This document shows positions 13,533-21,916 of a stretch of 23,007 nucleotides of DNA, piece after piece (within the stretch, counting starts at the first letter, position 1; the number at the start of each line of letters is the position of its first letter). The notes under the pieces are model-generated. The model worked only from the letters and a program-made list of their open reading frames with translations. It had not been told where the DNA came from and did no database searches. The position numbers and the translations under genes are program-made. The stretch is taken from contig JAFVEU010000226.1 of assembly GCA_017475845.1 (NCBI GenBank), positions 1 to 23,007 of the forward strand, written 5' to 3'. Origin of the DNA: Lachnospiraceae bacterium (GTDB lineage Bacteria; Bacillota; Clostridia; Lachnospirales; Lachnospiraceae).

Positions 13533-14952
13533 GTCCAAACCTCTTCTGCACCATTTCCAGTGCTTCAGCCACCACTCTCCTTATCTCCCTATGATACATG
13601 AATATAAGGAGCAGTACTATCCCCGTATTCCAGAGATAGAAGTACCTTACGTCCCTTATGACCATTACCGACTCCGCTGCAAGCAGGCCGTATGCCGCCA
13701 TATCCCTGTAGAGTGACACCTGAAGCCTGGTATGGCGTCTCACAAAGATAAAGGCCAGTACGAACATTATAAAATACGAGCAGAAGGTAGCGACAGCCGC
13801 ACCGAAGGAACCGAAGGCGGCTATAAGGAAATAATTGAGTACTATATTGAAGAAGGCTCCGGTGCCCGTTGCAATACCCATGCTCTTTCCGTCCTTGAAG
13901 GCCAGGGCTATGGAGCCTAAGAACCCTTCCATGGCTCCGAAGATTATGGATATGAGCAAGGGAGGCACCAGTACCCAGGCTTCAAAAAATCCCTTCCTGA
14001 ACATAAAGGCCGCAATGGGCTTTAAGAAGAGTATTATCCCGGAGCAGCCCAGGACCAGGATCGCCTGATAGAGCCTGTACATCCCGGAAAAGAACTCATC
14101 CCTGTCTTCTCCTTTGTATTCCTTTACCGCCGACATCTGCCAGGCCATGGCAAATATCCTCTGTATGGTGGCAAGTATGGCCGGGATCTTGTAGGCAGCC
14201 CCGTATAAGCCGTTCTGGCTGCTCCCCAGCATGAAAAGGATAAAATACCTGTCTATGGCATTGTTTATCCAGCTGGCGGTGGAATACATGATAAGACTCC
14301 CGCCGTATCCGTCCATCTCTCTCCTTAGCTCCCTGTTGTCACTCCTCCTCTTAAGCCTCTCCGGCCCCTCATTGAGCAGGAACATTATAAGGGCGGAGCC
14401 GGAAAAGGCTGTTATCTGCGCAAAGAGATAGCCGTATATACCAAGCCTGAATATGAGCAGGAATATGAGGTTTGAAGTAATTATAAACAAGGTGCAGGAT
14501 ACGCTGCCGATGATCATCTTTTTTACTTCTTCCGTTCCCTGGCAGTAGAGCAGCATATACTCGTAGAAAACATTTGCGGTATATAACACGATAAAAAGCA
14601 GGAAAAAGATCCTGTTCTCCGGAAACAGGAAGGACAGGAGAACAGCGATAAGAGCTACGGGTGCAATGGAGATAATTGCTCTTCTAAAGCCGTGATACAG
14701 TATCTCGTCCCTGTCCTCCGTATATTCAAGGCCGTAGCGCAGAGCCGCCTCTCCGGCAGTTACGGTAAGCATGGGTACCAGAAGCAGCAGGGATGACTGC
14801 ATCACATCCGCGATCCCGTACTCCGACTCCGTAAGGACTGAAGTGTAAAAGGGCACAAGCAAAAAAACCAACAACTTTGACACAAAGCTGCTGATGGAAA
14901 AAAGCGCCATATTCTTAAAGAGATATACGGTTTTCTTCTCTCTCTTACCCAT
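13510..14952 (-). CDS. Wzx-like polysaccharide flippase
   Basis: A 480-residue membrane protein with about 14 hydrophobic segments, in the oligosaccharide flippase (MOP/MATE) superfamily. The N-terminus is typical: YLFKNMALFSISSFVSKLLVFLLVPFYTSVLTESEYGIADV. Later come RLYQAILVLG and a conserved-looking mid region, SSQNGLYGAAYKIPAIL. It moves undecaprenyl-diphosphate-linked repeat units from the cytoplasmic to the outer face. The ATG at 14952 has AAAAGGA 8 bases upstream and overlaps the end of the preceding Wzy-like gene by 8 bases. It sits between two Wzy-like genes, as expected for a Wzx/Wzy-dependent pathway. Confidence 0.9.
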   Translation of the reverse strand: MGKREKKTVYLFKNMALFSISSFVSKLLVFLLVPFYTSVLTESEYGIADVMQSSLLLLVPMLTVTAGEAALRYGLEYTEDRDEILYHGFRRAIISIAPVALIAVLLSFLFPENRIFFLLFIVLYTANVFYEYMLLYCQGTEEVKKMIIGSVSCTLFIITSNLIFLLIFRLGIYGYLFAQITAFSGSALIMFLLNEGPERLKRRSDNRELRREMDGYGGSLIMYSTASWINNAIDRYFILFMLGSSQNGLYGAAYKIPAILATIQRIFAMAWQMSAVKEYKGEDRDEFFSGMYRLYQAILVLGCSGIILFLKPIAAFMFRKGFFEAWVLVPPLLISIIFGAMEGFLGSIALAFKDGKSMGIATGTGAFFNIVLNYFLIAAFGSFGAAVATFCSYFIMFVLAFIFVRRHTRLQVSLYRDMAAYGLLAAESVMVIRDVRYFYLWNTGIVLLLIFMYHREIRRVVAEALEMVQKRFGHAGQSKG

Positions 14953-16126
14953 GGTTAAGTCCTTTTACGCTTCTTTCCCCGGCAGCTCCTTCCTCCGCTC
15001 CGTCTTTTTCAAAGACCGTAAGCAGCAGGAATAAAAGCAGGGGAGAATAATCCGCCCACATGAGATCCATATCTATAAAGGATTCTATAAAGATCGCAAA
15101 GACCGCGGCTATTGCGCAGAGCTTCTTCCTGCTGCCGGTATCCACAGCCTCTCCGGCTTTTATCAGCCTGTTCCATATTATCATAAGGGACCCCGCGAAT
15201 ACTATGATCCCGTGAACTGCAAGGATATCATACATGGCATTATGTATATTATACTCGAAAAAGGACTTAAGCTCCCTTCCCGAGCCTATGCCCGTAAGCA
15301 GCTGGGTCTTCAGTATTTCCCATACCTCAAGCCAGATCTGCTCCCTGCCGGAGAACACATTCTTGTAGAAAAAGGGCAGCTTTATATTGTAACCCGTTGA
15401 TCCTATAAGCACATAGGCTCCCACGAAAACAAGGGATCCGAGGGTGGCAAACAGTATGAGACCCCTGTATATCTTTTTATGCTTCCACCAGGCTGCGGGA
15501 AAGATATAGTAGAAAAAGATAAAAAGGACCAGGGCAAAGAAGGCTCCTCTGGCCAGATGCCAGAACACCAGGGTAATGACCCTCACAAAGGAAATGACTA
15601 TAAGGAAGCCGTAGATCTCCTTTTTCTCAGCTATGGCCTGAAGCATCACCATTCCCCCGAAAAAGGTGAATACGGTGACCGTGGCACCGGTATTGGAATT
15701 ATAGGAAAAAGCCCTGTCATAGATAAACCAGGAAATGAACATGATGAGGAAAAAGACCTCAAGCATCTTTCTCTGCCCCTTTGTCACCCGGATATTGACC
15801 GCCAGATAAAGGATCAGGAGAAAATCCGCTATTATCAGGATGCATCCCTTACGGGACCCGATGAGAAAAAGATTGATAACAGCTATTATTAATGTCAGGG
15901 CAAGCACCGGGAGCATCAGATCCCTCTCCCTTATCTTTTCCCTTATATCTATGTTCGCGATAAAGAGGATCGTGAGACACACAAAGATTATCAGGGAATT
16001 GTAGATCTCCGTCACGTGGTAGAATAAAGGAAAGGTCCAGGTTCCGGCATAAAACACCATCATGGCGATAAACGCTGTATAGTTAAGGATATTTCTTATC
16101 TTTTCAGATCTTCCAGAATCCGGCAA
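14945..16126 (-). CDS. Wzy-like O-antigen polymerase/ligase family membrane protein (first copy)
   Basis: A 393-residue polytopic membrane protein with about ten hydrophobic segments. The polymerase/ligase loop shows FSGREQIWLEVWEIL, TGIGSGRELKSFF, YNIHNAMYDILAVHGI and a short charged cytoplasmic tail. The role is likely polymerisation of flipped repeat units or their ligation to a carrier. The start is a TTG at 16126 preceded by GGCGGAG at short distance. It overlaps the end of the glycosyltransferase fusion gene by 31 bases, so coupling is likely; no better in-frame start was found upstream of the first membrane helix. The motif layout matches the product at 12429-13532, the two flanking the flippase gene. 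Confidence 0.8.
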   Translation of the reverse strand: MPDSGRSEKIRNILNYTAFIAMMVFYAGTWTFPLFYHVTEIYNSLIIFVCLTILFIANIDIREKIRERDLMLPVLALTLIIAVINLFLIGSRKGCILIIADFLLILYLAVNIRVTKGQRKMLEVFFLIMFISWFIYDRAFSYNSNTGATVTVFTFFGGMVMLQAIAEKKEIYGFLIVISFVRVITLVFWHLARGAFFALVLFIFFYYIFPAAWWKHKKIYRGLILFATLGSLVFVGAYVLIGSTGYNIKLPFFYKNVFSGREQIWLEVWEILKTQLLTGIGSGRELKSFFEYNIHNAMYDILAVHGIIVFAGSLMIIWNRLIKAGEAVDTGSRKKLCAIAAVFAIFIESFIDMDLMWADYSPLLLFLLLTVFEKDGAEEGAAGERSVKGLNHG

Positions 16127-17865
16127 AGCTCCGCCGCCCTCTTTTCCCAGCCCGTGCTTTCCCTGTCAAGGGACTTTAAGAGCCGTTGATTATTCCCGTT
16201 TTCAAGGATATATGCTATCTTTCGTCCGATCTCAGAAATGTCTCCGGTATCATCGATGACATCGTTATCCTCCATATCCTTAAATAACTCCCTGACACCG
16301 CATTCCCGGGAGATAATTATATCACAGCCGGAAAGAAGCGCTTCCACCGGAGCCAGACCGAAGGTCTCGAAAACGGAATTCTGTATGTAGATACGGGAGG
16401 AAGCGTACAGCGCTCTCATTTCCACGGTGCCGATAAGACCATGATCCACCACAAAACCGTAGGAATCGATCTCTTCACTGTCTGCTCCCTTATCTCCCGC
16501 GATATCAAGCCTTATATCCAGCCCTTCCTTCTCCCTAAGCTGCTCTATGGCCTCGCATATCTTTATGATCCTTTTCCGGGGCATCCCTCCCCCCACGGAT
16601 AAAAGGGATATGGGGCCTTTTTCTGTCCTTTTATGGTTTACATAAAATCCGCTCCAGTCCACCCCGTTGGTAAGATGCCCGATCTTCCCGTCGTACCGGA
16701 GATAATTATCCTTAAGCCACCTTTCAAAGGTGGGTGATACAGCAAGGATAAGGTCTGCAAGCTCCATCATCTGCCTCTCGTCAGCAGCCATTCTCTCATC
16801 CGGGACACGGTTTATCCTGTTTTCATGCTCCACGGCTCCATGCATTATGTAAACCGAGGGGACTCCCGCTTTTTTTGCCTGCTTCATCCCCAGTATATTC
16901 TGTCTGGAGTGTCCGGAAAAGATCACCGCATCGGACATAGGGATCTTTCTCATTATCTCCATGGCCCTTGAGAGCTTTCCCCTGGACTTAAGATACAGGG
17001 TATTTAAGGGCATGGCGGCAAGCAGGGCTAATGTGGCATTGGCAGGGCCGGTACCGCTGAAGCAGTCCCCCACCAGAAAATATCTTTTTTCCGAAAGGTA
17101 TTCCTTCTTTCCCTCCGCCATGGCGGAAAGAGCAGCTCCAAAGCCCATTTGATCCCTGTAGAGCTTCCGCTTCCTCAGGGCAAACTGAAGACAGAGCAGG
17201 GGATACATCCACTTTGACCTCCTGTAATACCCTGCCCCCCGGTTCCTGAAGAACTCCCTGTCATAGCCCTTGAACCAGGTGGATTCATTCTCCAGCGTGG
17301 AGGCGATCTTTATGGGAATATAGGTAATTTTCAGGCCCTTTTTCAGGGCATCGAAAAGGAAGATATTTTCCTCTCCCATACCGTATTTTGCGCCGGCACC
17401 AAAGAGTTCATCCATCCTGAGCCCTGCCCTTTTTATGGCAGACAGGCGGAAGGCTATCTCCGGGGAAAAGATCTTCATGGAATGAAGGCGGTCAAGGCTG
17501 CCCTCTCTTTTCAGCACAGGCTCATGCCTTTCAGGCCTCTCAATAAAAAACACCAGGATATCCGAATCCGGATTCCTGCGAAAAGCGCTCTCTATGGTCT
17601 TCTCATAATCATCTTCATACTGCACATCATTATCACAGAAGATGCAGTATTCCGCTCCCGAAACAGCCGCTTCCCTGAGCGCCATGTTCCGGCTCCGGGA
17701 GAGCCCTCTCTCTCTGGTCTTTATGAGCAGGGAGTTTCCCACTCTTTCCCGGCCTTCCTCATCACACTGGTCGATCACTATGGAAGGACCGGTTATCTTA
17801 AGCCTTTTCAATATGGAGGTGTCGCTCAATCCCATGGCGGAAAGAAGGACAGTTACAGAAGCCAT
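16096..17865 (-). CDS. Bifunctional glycosyltransferase: GT-A (GT2-like) plus GT-B (GT4-like)
   Basis: A 589-residue cytoplasmic protein with two glycosyltransferase modules. The N-terminal one (about 1-255) shows RERGLSRSRNMALREA, a DxD-like CDND at 77-80 and YGMGEENIF, as in GT2-like GT-A enzymes that lack the first Rossmann strand motif in canonical form. The C-terminal one (about 258-589) is GT-B: HGAVEHENR, LTNGVDWSGF, LLSVGGGMPRKR, DIAGDKG and the nucleotide-sugar site NSVFETFGLAPVEALLSG (496-513). It would add two sugars, or act as a coupled pair, on the lipid-linked repeat unit. I chose the ATG at 17865 because AGGAGG is 5 bases upstream, rather than an upstream in-frame start giving 15 more residues. 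It overlaps the preceding GT2 gene by one base. Confidence 0.85.
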   Translation of the reverse strand: MASVTVLLSAMGLSDTSILKRLKITGPSIVIDQCDEEGRERVGNSLLIKTRERGLSRSRNMALREAAVSGAEYCIFCDNDVQYEDDYEKTIESAFRRNPDSDILVFFIERPERHEPVLKREGSLDRLHSMKIFSPEIAFRLSAIKRAGLRMDELFGAGAKYGMGEENIFLFDALKKGLKITYIPIKIASTLENESTWFKGYDREFFRNRGAGYYRRSKWMYPLLCLQFALRKRKLYRDQMGFGAALSAMAEGKKEYLSEKRYFLVGDCFSGTGPANATLALLAAMPLNTLYLKSRGKLSRAMEIMRKIPMSDAVIFSGHSRQNILGMKQAKKAGVPSVYIMHGAVEHENRINRVPDERMAADERQMMELADLILAVSPTFERWLKDNYLRYDGKIGHLTNGVDWSGFYVNHKRTEKGPISLLSVGGGMPRKRIIKICEAIEQLREKEGLDIRLDIAGDKGADSEEIDSYGFVVDHGLIGTVEMRALYASSRIYIQNSVFETFGLAPVEALLSGCDIIISRECGVRELFKDMEDNDVIDDTGDISEIGRKIAYILENGNNQRLLKSLDRESTGWEKRAAELCRILEDLKR

Positions 17866-18635
17866 CAGATCCTCCTCATCACAGCATGGAAAGCGTAAAA
17901 CATAAAGCACCAGGCGCTCCTTATGATCCCCAGATGCTCCACGTTCCTGTAAAGATTCCAGATCCGTTTAATGGCTGTGAGCTTATTTGAAGAAAGGGTG
18001 CCGCCGCTCCTTCTGTAGATGGTAAGGGGACGGTTTAAGCCCCAGGCGGGGATCCCTGTCTTCATCACCTTCCACCAGCAGGCTGTGTCTTCACTGGGCA
18101 CATCCGGCATGTGCATGGTCTCCCCGGAAAGCTTTTCCGAGTCAAATATCACGGTACTGGTAAAAATGGTGGTGTTTTTAAGGGCTGCGGAGTATTCCAT
18201 ATGGAAAGGGACCTGGACTATCTTATCCACGGAAACTCCCATGTCATCCGCAAACTCATAGCCGGTAAAGGTGAATTCCGCTCCGATCTTTTCCTGAAAT
18301 ACTATCTGCTCCTTAAGCTTCTCCGGCTCCCACATGTCATCGGCGTCAAGGAAGGCGATATAGCGTCCCTCCGCAGCATCTATGCCCATGTTTCTCGCAT
18401 TGGCGGCGCCTTTTCTGTCAACGCAGTGAAGGAGTCTTATCTCCTGCAGAGCCTTCTTTTCCTTACGCTGTGCGATAAAATCCTCAATGATCTTCACACT
18501 GTCATCTTCCGAATGATCATTTATAAGGATCATCTCCCAGTCGGTGAATTCCTGGGCCACAACCGACATCATGGTGTCATATATGAACCTTCCGGCGTTA
18601 TGGACCGGTATTATCACGGAAACAGCTGCCTTCAT
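17865..18635 (-). CDS. Family 2 glycosyltransferase
   Basis: A 256-residue GT-A enzyme: VSVIIPVHNAGRFIYDTMMSVVAQEF at the start, ILINDHSEDDS, RKGAANARNMGIDAAEGRYIAFLDADDMW with the metal-binding DADD, and the later acceptor-side SEDTACWWKVM. It uses a nucleotide-sugar donor to extend the lipid-linked oligosaccharide at the cytoplasmic membrane face. The sugar cannot be inferred. Length is slightly short for GT2 but complete. The start overlaps the sugar-transferase stop by 4 bases (ATGA) and its end overlaps the next gene by one base, so translation is coupled on both sides. The C-terminal part has an aromatic-rich amphipathic helix that may touch the membrane. Confidence 0.9.
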   Translation of the reverse strand: MKAAVSVIIPVHNAGRFIYDTMMSVVAQEFTDWEMILINDHSEDDSVKIIEDFIAQRKEKKALQEIRLLHCVDRKGAANARNMGIDAAEGRYIAFLDADDMWEPEKLKEQIVFQEKIGAEFTFTGYEFADDMGVSVDKIVQVPFHMEYSAALKNTTIFTSTVIFDSEKLSGETMHMPDVPSEDTACWWKVMKTGIPAWGLNRPLTIYRRSGGTLSSNKLTAIKRIWNLYRNVEHLGIIRSAWCFMFYAFHAVMRRI

Positions 18636-20038
18636 TCCTCCGGATCACCCCCGTTTTCCATCCTCTCATCAAGCCCGGTATCTGCCGCGGTAACTCTGTC
18701 CTTCGTCCCTTCCGTGCTCTCCTTCGTAAAGAGTATCTTCAGGGTGAGTATCATAAGCTTTATATCAAGCCATATGGAGTACTGTTCGATATAATACAGG
18801 TCGAATTTCAGCTTGTCATAGGGGAGGGTGTTATACTTGCCGTAGAGCTGGGCGTAGCCTGTTATTCCCGCTCTTACCTTCATGCGATAGGTGAATTCCG
18901 GCATGGTCTCCCTGAATTTTCTAATGAATTCCGGCCTCTCCGGCCTCGGTCCCACAAAGGACATATCTCCCTTGAGGACATTAAAAAGCTGTGGGAGCTC
19001 GTCTATCCTCATTTTTCTTATAAAGCGTCCCACCGGGGTTATCCTGGGGTCGTTCTCCTCAGCAAGTACCGCAACTCCCTTTTTTTCGGCATTCTCTATC
19101 ATGCTGCGGAACTTGATTATATTGAATTCCCTGGAATTCTTCGTACACCTTACCTGCTTATAGAATACGGGGCCCCGGTCACAGAGCTTTATAGCCGCAG
19201 CCGTAATGAGCATAACGGGGCTGGTAAGGATTATGAGCAGTAGCGACAGAATTATGTCAACCGTTCTTTTTATTATCCTCTCTTCATATTCCAGCGGATT
19301 TCCCTCTGTCAGAAGGAGAGGAGTATCAAAAAGATGAACGGGAGAAGAACCGTTAAGGATGATATCCGATATCTTCGGCATCACATATATCCTCTTTGAT
19401 TCCTCGTAGCAGTATTTGAAGATGATGTTTCTCTTCTTCGCGGGAATATCCCAGAGCATCACCGTATTGTATCTGTCTATGGTGCTCTTTAATTCCTCCA
19501 TATCCACATCCGCCCACAAAACCTCCAGCACATTGAACTGATCCGTTCTTTCCTTCAGCTTTTTCTTGAAGTTTTCTATTGAATCCCCGCTGTATATCAG
19601 CAGAACGTCATAAGGACGGAATTTCTTCGAATAGAGCTTCCCGAAAAAGTTTATCCAGATAAAGGAAAAAACAAGCTGTAGCAGGAATACCGCAAGAAGA
19701 GGCAGCACTGCCGGGAACTTATAGGAAAGGAGCATTACTATGAAATAAAAGAAAACATCGGACAGAATACAGGTGAAAAGGAAGGAGAACATCACCTCCC
19801 CCACCTTCCTTATCCCCACAAGAAGGCCTCCGAAGACCTGGCCCAGGAAAATGAATACACCGATATAGAGGGCCATTACAAAAATATGGCCCCTGAGATA
19901 CAGCTGTGTCCTGAATTCCAGATTGTAGATCCTGTTTAGGATATAAAGGATCATTCCGGAACAGACCAGGATCATGACCGCACATATTACCAGCATGTAA
20001 AGACGCCTTAACGCGTCAGATGACCTGAAATTCCTCAT
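18632..20038 (-). CDS. Polyprenyl-phosphate sugar-1-phosphate transferase (initiating transferase)
   Basis: Starts repeat-unit synthesis by transferring a sugar-1-phosphate from a nucleotide sugar to undecaprenyl phosphate. A 468-residue protein of the WbaP/WcaJ/CpsE type: four or so N-terminal membrane helices, a central Rossmann-like region, one re-entrant hydrophobic segment, then the catalytic bacterial sugar transferase domain with RGPVFYKQVRCTKNSREFNI, KFRSM (309-313) and DELPQLFNVLKGDMSFVGPRP (346-366). The C-terminal tail is acidic. I prefer the ATG at 20038, one base after the previous gene's stop; an upstream GTG at 20074 has no ribosome binding site. The sugar is probably a hexose-1-phosphate or an acetamido sugar; the sequence does not decide. 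Confidence 0.92.
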   Translation of the reverse strand: MRNFRSSDALRRLYMLVICAVMILVCSGMILYILNRIYNLEFRTQLYLRGHIFVMALYIGVFIFLGQVFGGLLVGIRKVGEVMFSFLFTCILSDVFFYFIVMLLSYKFPAVLPLLAVFLLQLVFSFIWINFFGKLYSKKFRPYDVLLIYSGDSIENFKKKLKERTDQFNVLEVLWADVDMEELKSTIDRYNTVMLWDIPAKKRNIIFKYCYEESKRIYVMPKISDIILNGSSPVHLFDTPLLLTEGNPLEYEERIIKRTVDIILSLLLIILTSPVMLITAAAIKLCDRGPVFYKQVRCTKNSREFNIIKFRSMIENAEKKGVAVLAEENDPRITPVGRFIRKMRIDELPQLFNVLKGDMSFVGPRPERPEFIRKFRETMPEFTYRMKVRAGITGYAQLYGKYNTLPYDKLKFDLYYIEQYSIWLDIKLMILTLKILFTKESTEGTKDRVTAADTGLDERMENGGDPEE

Positions 20039-20039
20039 C

Positions 20040-20906
20040 CTATCTTTTGCCCATAAGCGCCAATATGACTGCACCCGGAACAGCGGGGATAGTCCGGATA
20101 AAGGGAACAGAGTATTTTTCCCTGATCTCCGGAGCTGCCAGAGGCCGGAACCTCAGATAATGGCTCAGGTATTTCAGCCTCAGCACCGAGGGTCCCGTTA
20201 TGCCGATCTTGCTGACATAGTATAAATACCACCCGTTTGGATTCTGTTCCCTCAGCTCCTTAACCCTGTCCGTAAGCCCGTTTTCCGTAAGGATACAGAC
20301 TGTAAGCACCTTATCCATGACAGAGAGCTTATACTCCCTGTCTATCTGATCATATACCACATCCTCGGGGATGTATTTCTCTCCGTCTATCTCCGGGAAG
20401 AGATGCCTTTTAAGTATCTCCGTCCTGTAAACAAGAGTGGTCTCTCCCTTAAAACCCTTTCTGTACAGCCCGGAAAGCGTATCCTCCGGAACCTCCGGCA
20501 GATGACAGCCGTAGAGGGGCCTGTCCTCGGTCTCTCCCTTATTGGCGGCTATTCCTGCGATATTCCCCTTTCCGGATACTTCATCCCACCGTTTCAATAT
20601 ATCAGAAACGGCATTCTTTGTAAAACAGTCATCGGAATCAAGACACACAAAAAGCTCGGTTTCAGCGGCTTTTACCCCGGTGTTGTGGGCTCTCATCTTC
20701 CCCCCGTTTTCACGGCTTATGATCCGGATATCAAGCTTCCCCTCCGCCTCAAAGCCCTTAAGCACCTCCAGACTGTCGTCCTTTGATCCGTCATCTACTG
20801 CGAGCCAGAGGAAATCCTTATCCGTCTGGGATAAAAGACTCTCATACAGCCGGGGCAGCATATCCGCCCTGTTATATACCGGAGTGAATACGGTCAGTCT
20901 CTTCAA
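20040..20906 (-). CDS. Family 2 glycosyltransferase
   Basis: A GT-A enzyme of about 288 residues: RLTVFTPVYNRADMLPRLYESLLSQT, LAVDDGSKDDS, ENGGKMRAHNTGVKAAETELFVCLDSDD and the later acceptor-side PEDVVYDQI. Likely adds a sugar to the growing lipid-linked unit. I place the start at the TTG at 20906, because GGAGGAG lies 6 bases upstream and the protein then opens with KRLTVFTPVYNR as in relatives; an ATG at 20921 would put that site inside the gene. The start codon overlaps the stop of the upstream membrane-protein ORF (TTGA), giving coupling. Confidence 0.87.
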   Translation of the reverse strand: MKRLTVFTPVYNRADMLPRLYESLLSQTDKDFLWLAVDDGSKDDSLEVLKGFEAEGKLDIRIISRENGGKMRAHNTGVKAAETELFVCLDSDDCFTKNAVSDILKRWDEVSGKGNIAGIAANKGETEDRPLYGCHLPEVPEDTLSGLYRKGFKGETTLVYRTEILKRHLFPEIDGEKYIPEDVVYDQIDREYKLSVMDKVLTVCILTENGLTDRVKELREQNPNGWYLYYVSKIGITGPSVLRLKYLSHYLRFRPLAAPEIREKYSVPFIRTIPAVPGAVILALMGKR

Positions 20907-21784
20907 AACTGCTCCTCCCATATCCCGCTGTAATCCGCCAGATCCAGATACTGGGGCTCCTTTAAGTCGTACTTCAGGATCACCCTGCCTCCGGTGGTGC
21001 CCACATAATTTAAGCCGCAGTCAGTAAGATAGCGGATCACGGGAGAGGTCTTTTCCACCACCACGAACTGGGTGTTGGTCCTGTCCAGAGCCTCTTTGAA
21101 GCTGTCTTCATCGATTTTTTCATACTTTGCCACCACGGAAAGAAGCCGGTTCACGTACTCGTTCTTCTCCGCCGTAAGGGCATCCTCATAGGCATCTCCG
21201 AGAAAATCAAGATACTGGGTCCTGTCGCAGGCTAACAGTATGGAAGGATCATACTGCCTGATCTCCATATGCATGTCCCTGTCCATGATGGCCACGGGAA
21301 ATTTCATATCCGTATTGTTCCTTATCATCCTGGACACGGCAATGACCTCATCCGGGATCTTATAGACGTTCTGCCGGGGATGATATCCGTTTGCATAGGT
21401 AAAGCTTCCGAGACCGGCAAACAAAAGAAGCACCCCTGCAAAGACCACTGCCATCCGGCCACGGCTATTCCTGTCCTTTGTTATGTAAACCGCTGCCGCT
21501 GCCGGGAGCAGCGCATATATGGGTGTGATCCATAAAAAGCGGTAATATTCCTTATTTATATCAAAGATCCTGTCGATGACCAGTGGAAACAGGGGGTTGT
21601 AGACCGTAAACAGCAGCACTATGGACGGATACAGAAAGATCCGCTTCCACTCCCTGCTGCCCTTAAGCGCTGTAAAGATAAGCAGGAAAACATAAAGGAG
21701 CAGATAGAAGGAGCTGCCGTTATAAAGGGATATGCATTTGAAAAGATACAGGAGACCGTCTCCCGCAACTGAAATATACTGCAT
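20903..21784 (-). CDS. Membrane protein, possible C-terminal part of a split DUF6077-like protein
   Basis: A 293-residue ORF. The first half has four hydrophobic segments, with YRFLWITPIYALLPAAAAVYI in the third; the second half (about 140-293) is soluble and probably extracytoplasmic, with MDRDMHMEIRQYDPSILLACDR and a late TGGRVILKYDL. It has the layout I expect for the C-terminal half of large DUF6077-type membrane proteins in Lachnospiraceae surface polysaccharide loci, but I cannot verify the match. It is in the same reading frame as the ORF at 21917-22987, separated by 44 codons with three in-frame stops in all. The start ATG at 21784 has no clear ribosome binding site, which supports a split gene. 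Confidence 0.6.
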   Translation of the reverse strand: MQYISVAGDGLLYLFKCISLYNGSSFYLLLYVFLLIFTALKGSREWKRIFLYPSIVLLFTVYNPLFPLVIDRIFDINKEYYRFLWITPIYALLPAAAAVYITKDRNSRGRMAVVFAGVLLLFAGLGSFTYANGYHPRQNVYKIPDEVIAVSRMIRNNTDMKFPVAIMDRDMHMEIRQYDPSILLACDRTQYLDFLGDAYEDALTAEKNEYVNRLLSVVAKYEKIDEDSFKEALDRTNTQFVVVEKTSPVIRYLTDCGLNYVGTTGGRVILKYDLKEPQYLDLADYSGIWEEQF

Positions 21785-21916
21785 ATAAGTAATATACCCC
21801 AGACAAAATCACATGGCAACTGCAATTCTTCCCCGGATCAGTATAAACGCCTCGATCCCAGCTCCCTGCTATGCGGCCGATACGGGGAGAGGGGATGGAG
21901 GCATTTGTCCCAAGAT
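21785..21916 (-). other. Interrupted stretch between the two DUF6077-like ORFs
   Basis: The 132 bases between the ORFs contain two further in-frame stops (TAG and TGA) after the TAG at 21917-21919. A neighbouring frame stays open from 22148 to 21720 across the gap. Nothing else was recognised: no promoter, terminator or repeat. This fits either decay or insertion within one gene, or two real genes with a short spacer. Confidence 0.4.

Noticed and set aside
20075..20921. Upstream starts for the sugar transferase (GTG 20074) and the GT2 (ATG 20921)
   Set aside because: Neither has a ribosome binding site at proper distance, whereas the ATG at 20038 and TTG at 20906 fit the gene junctions better.
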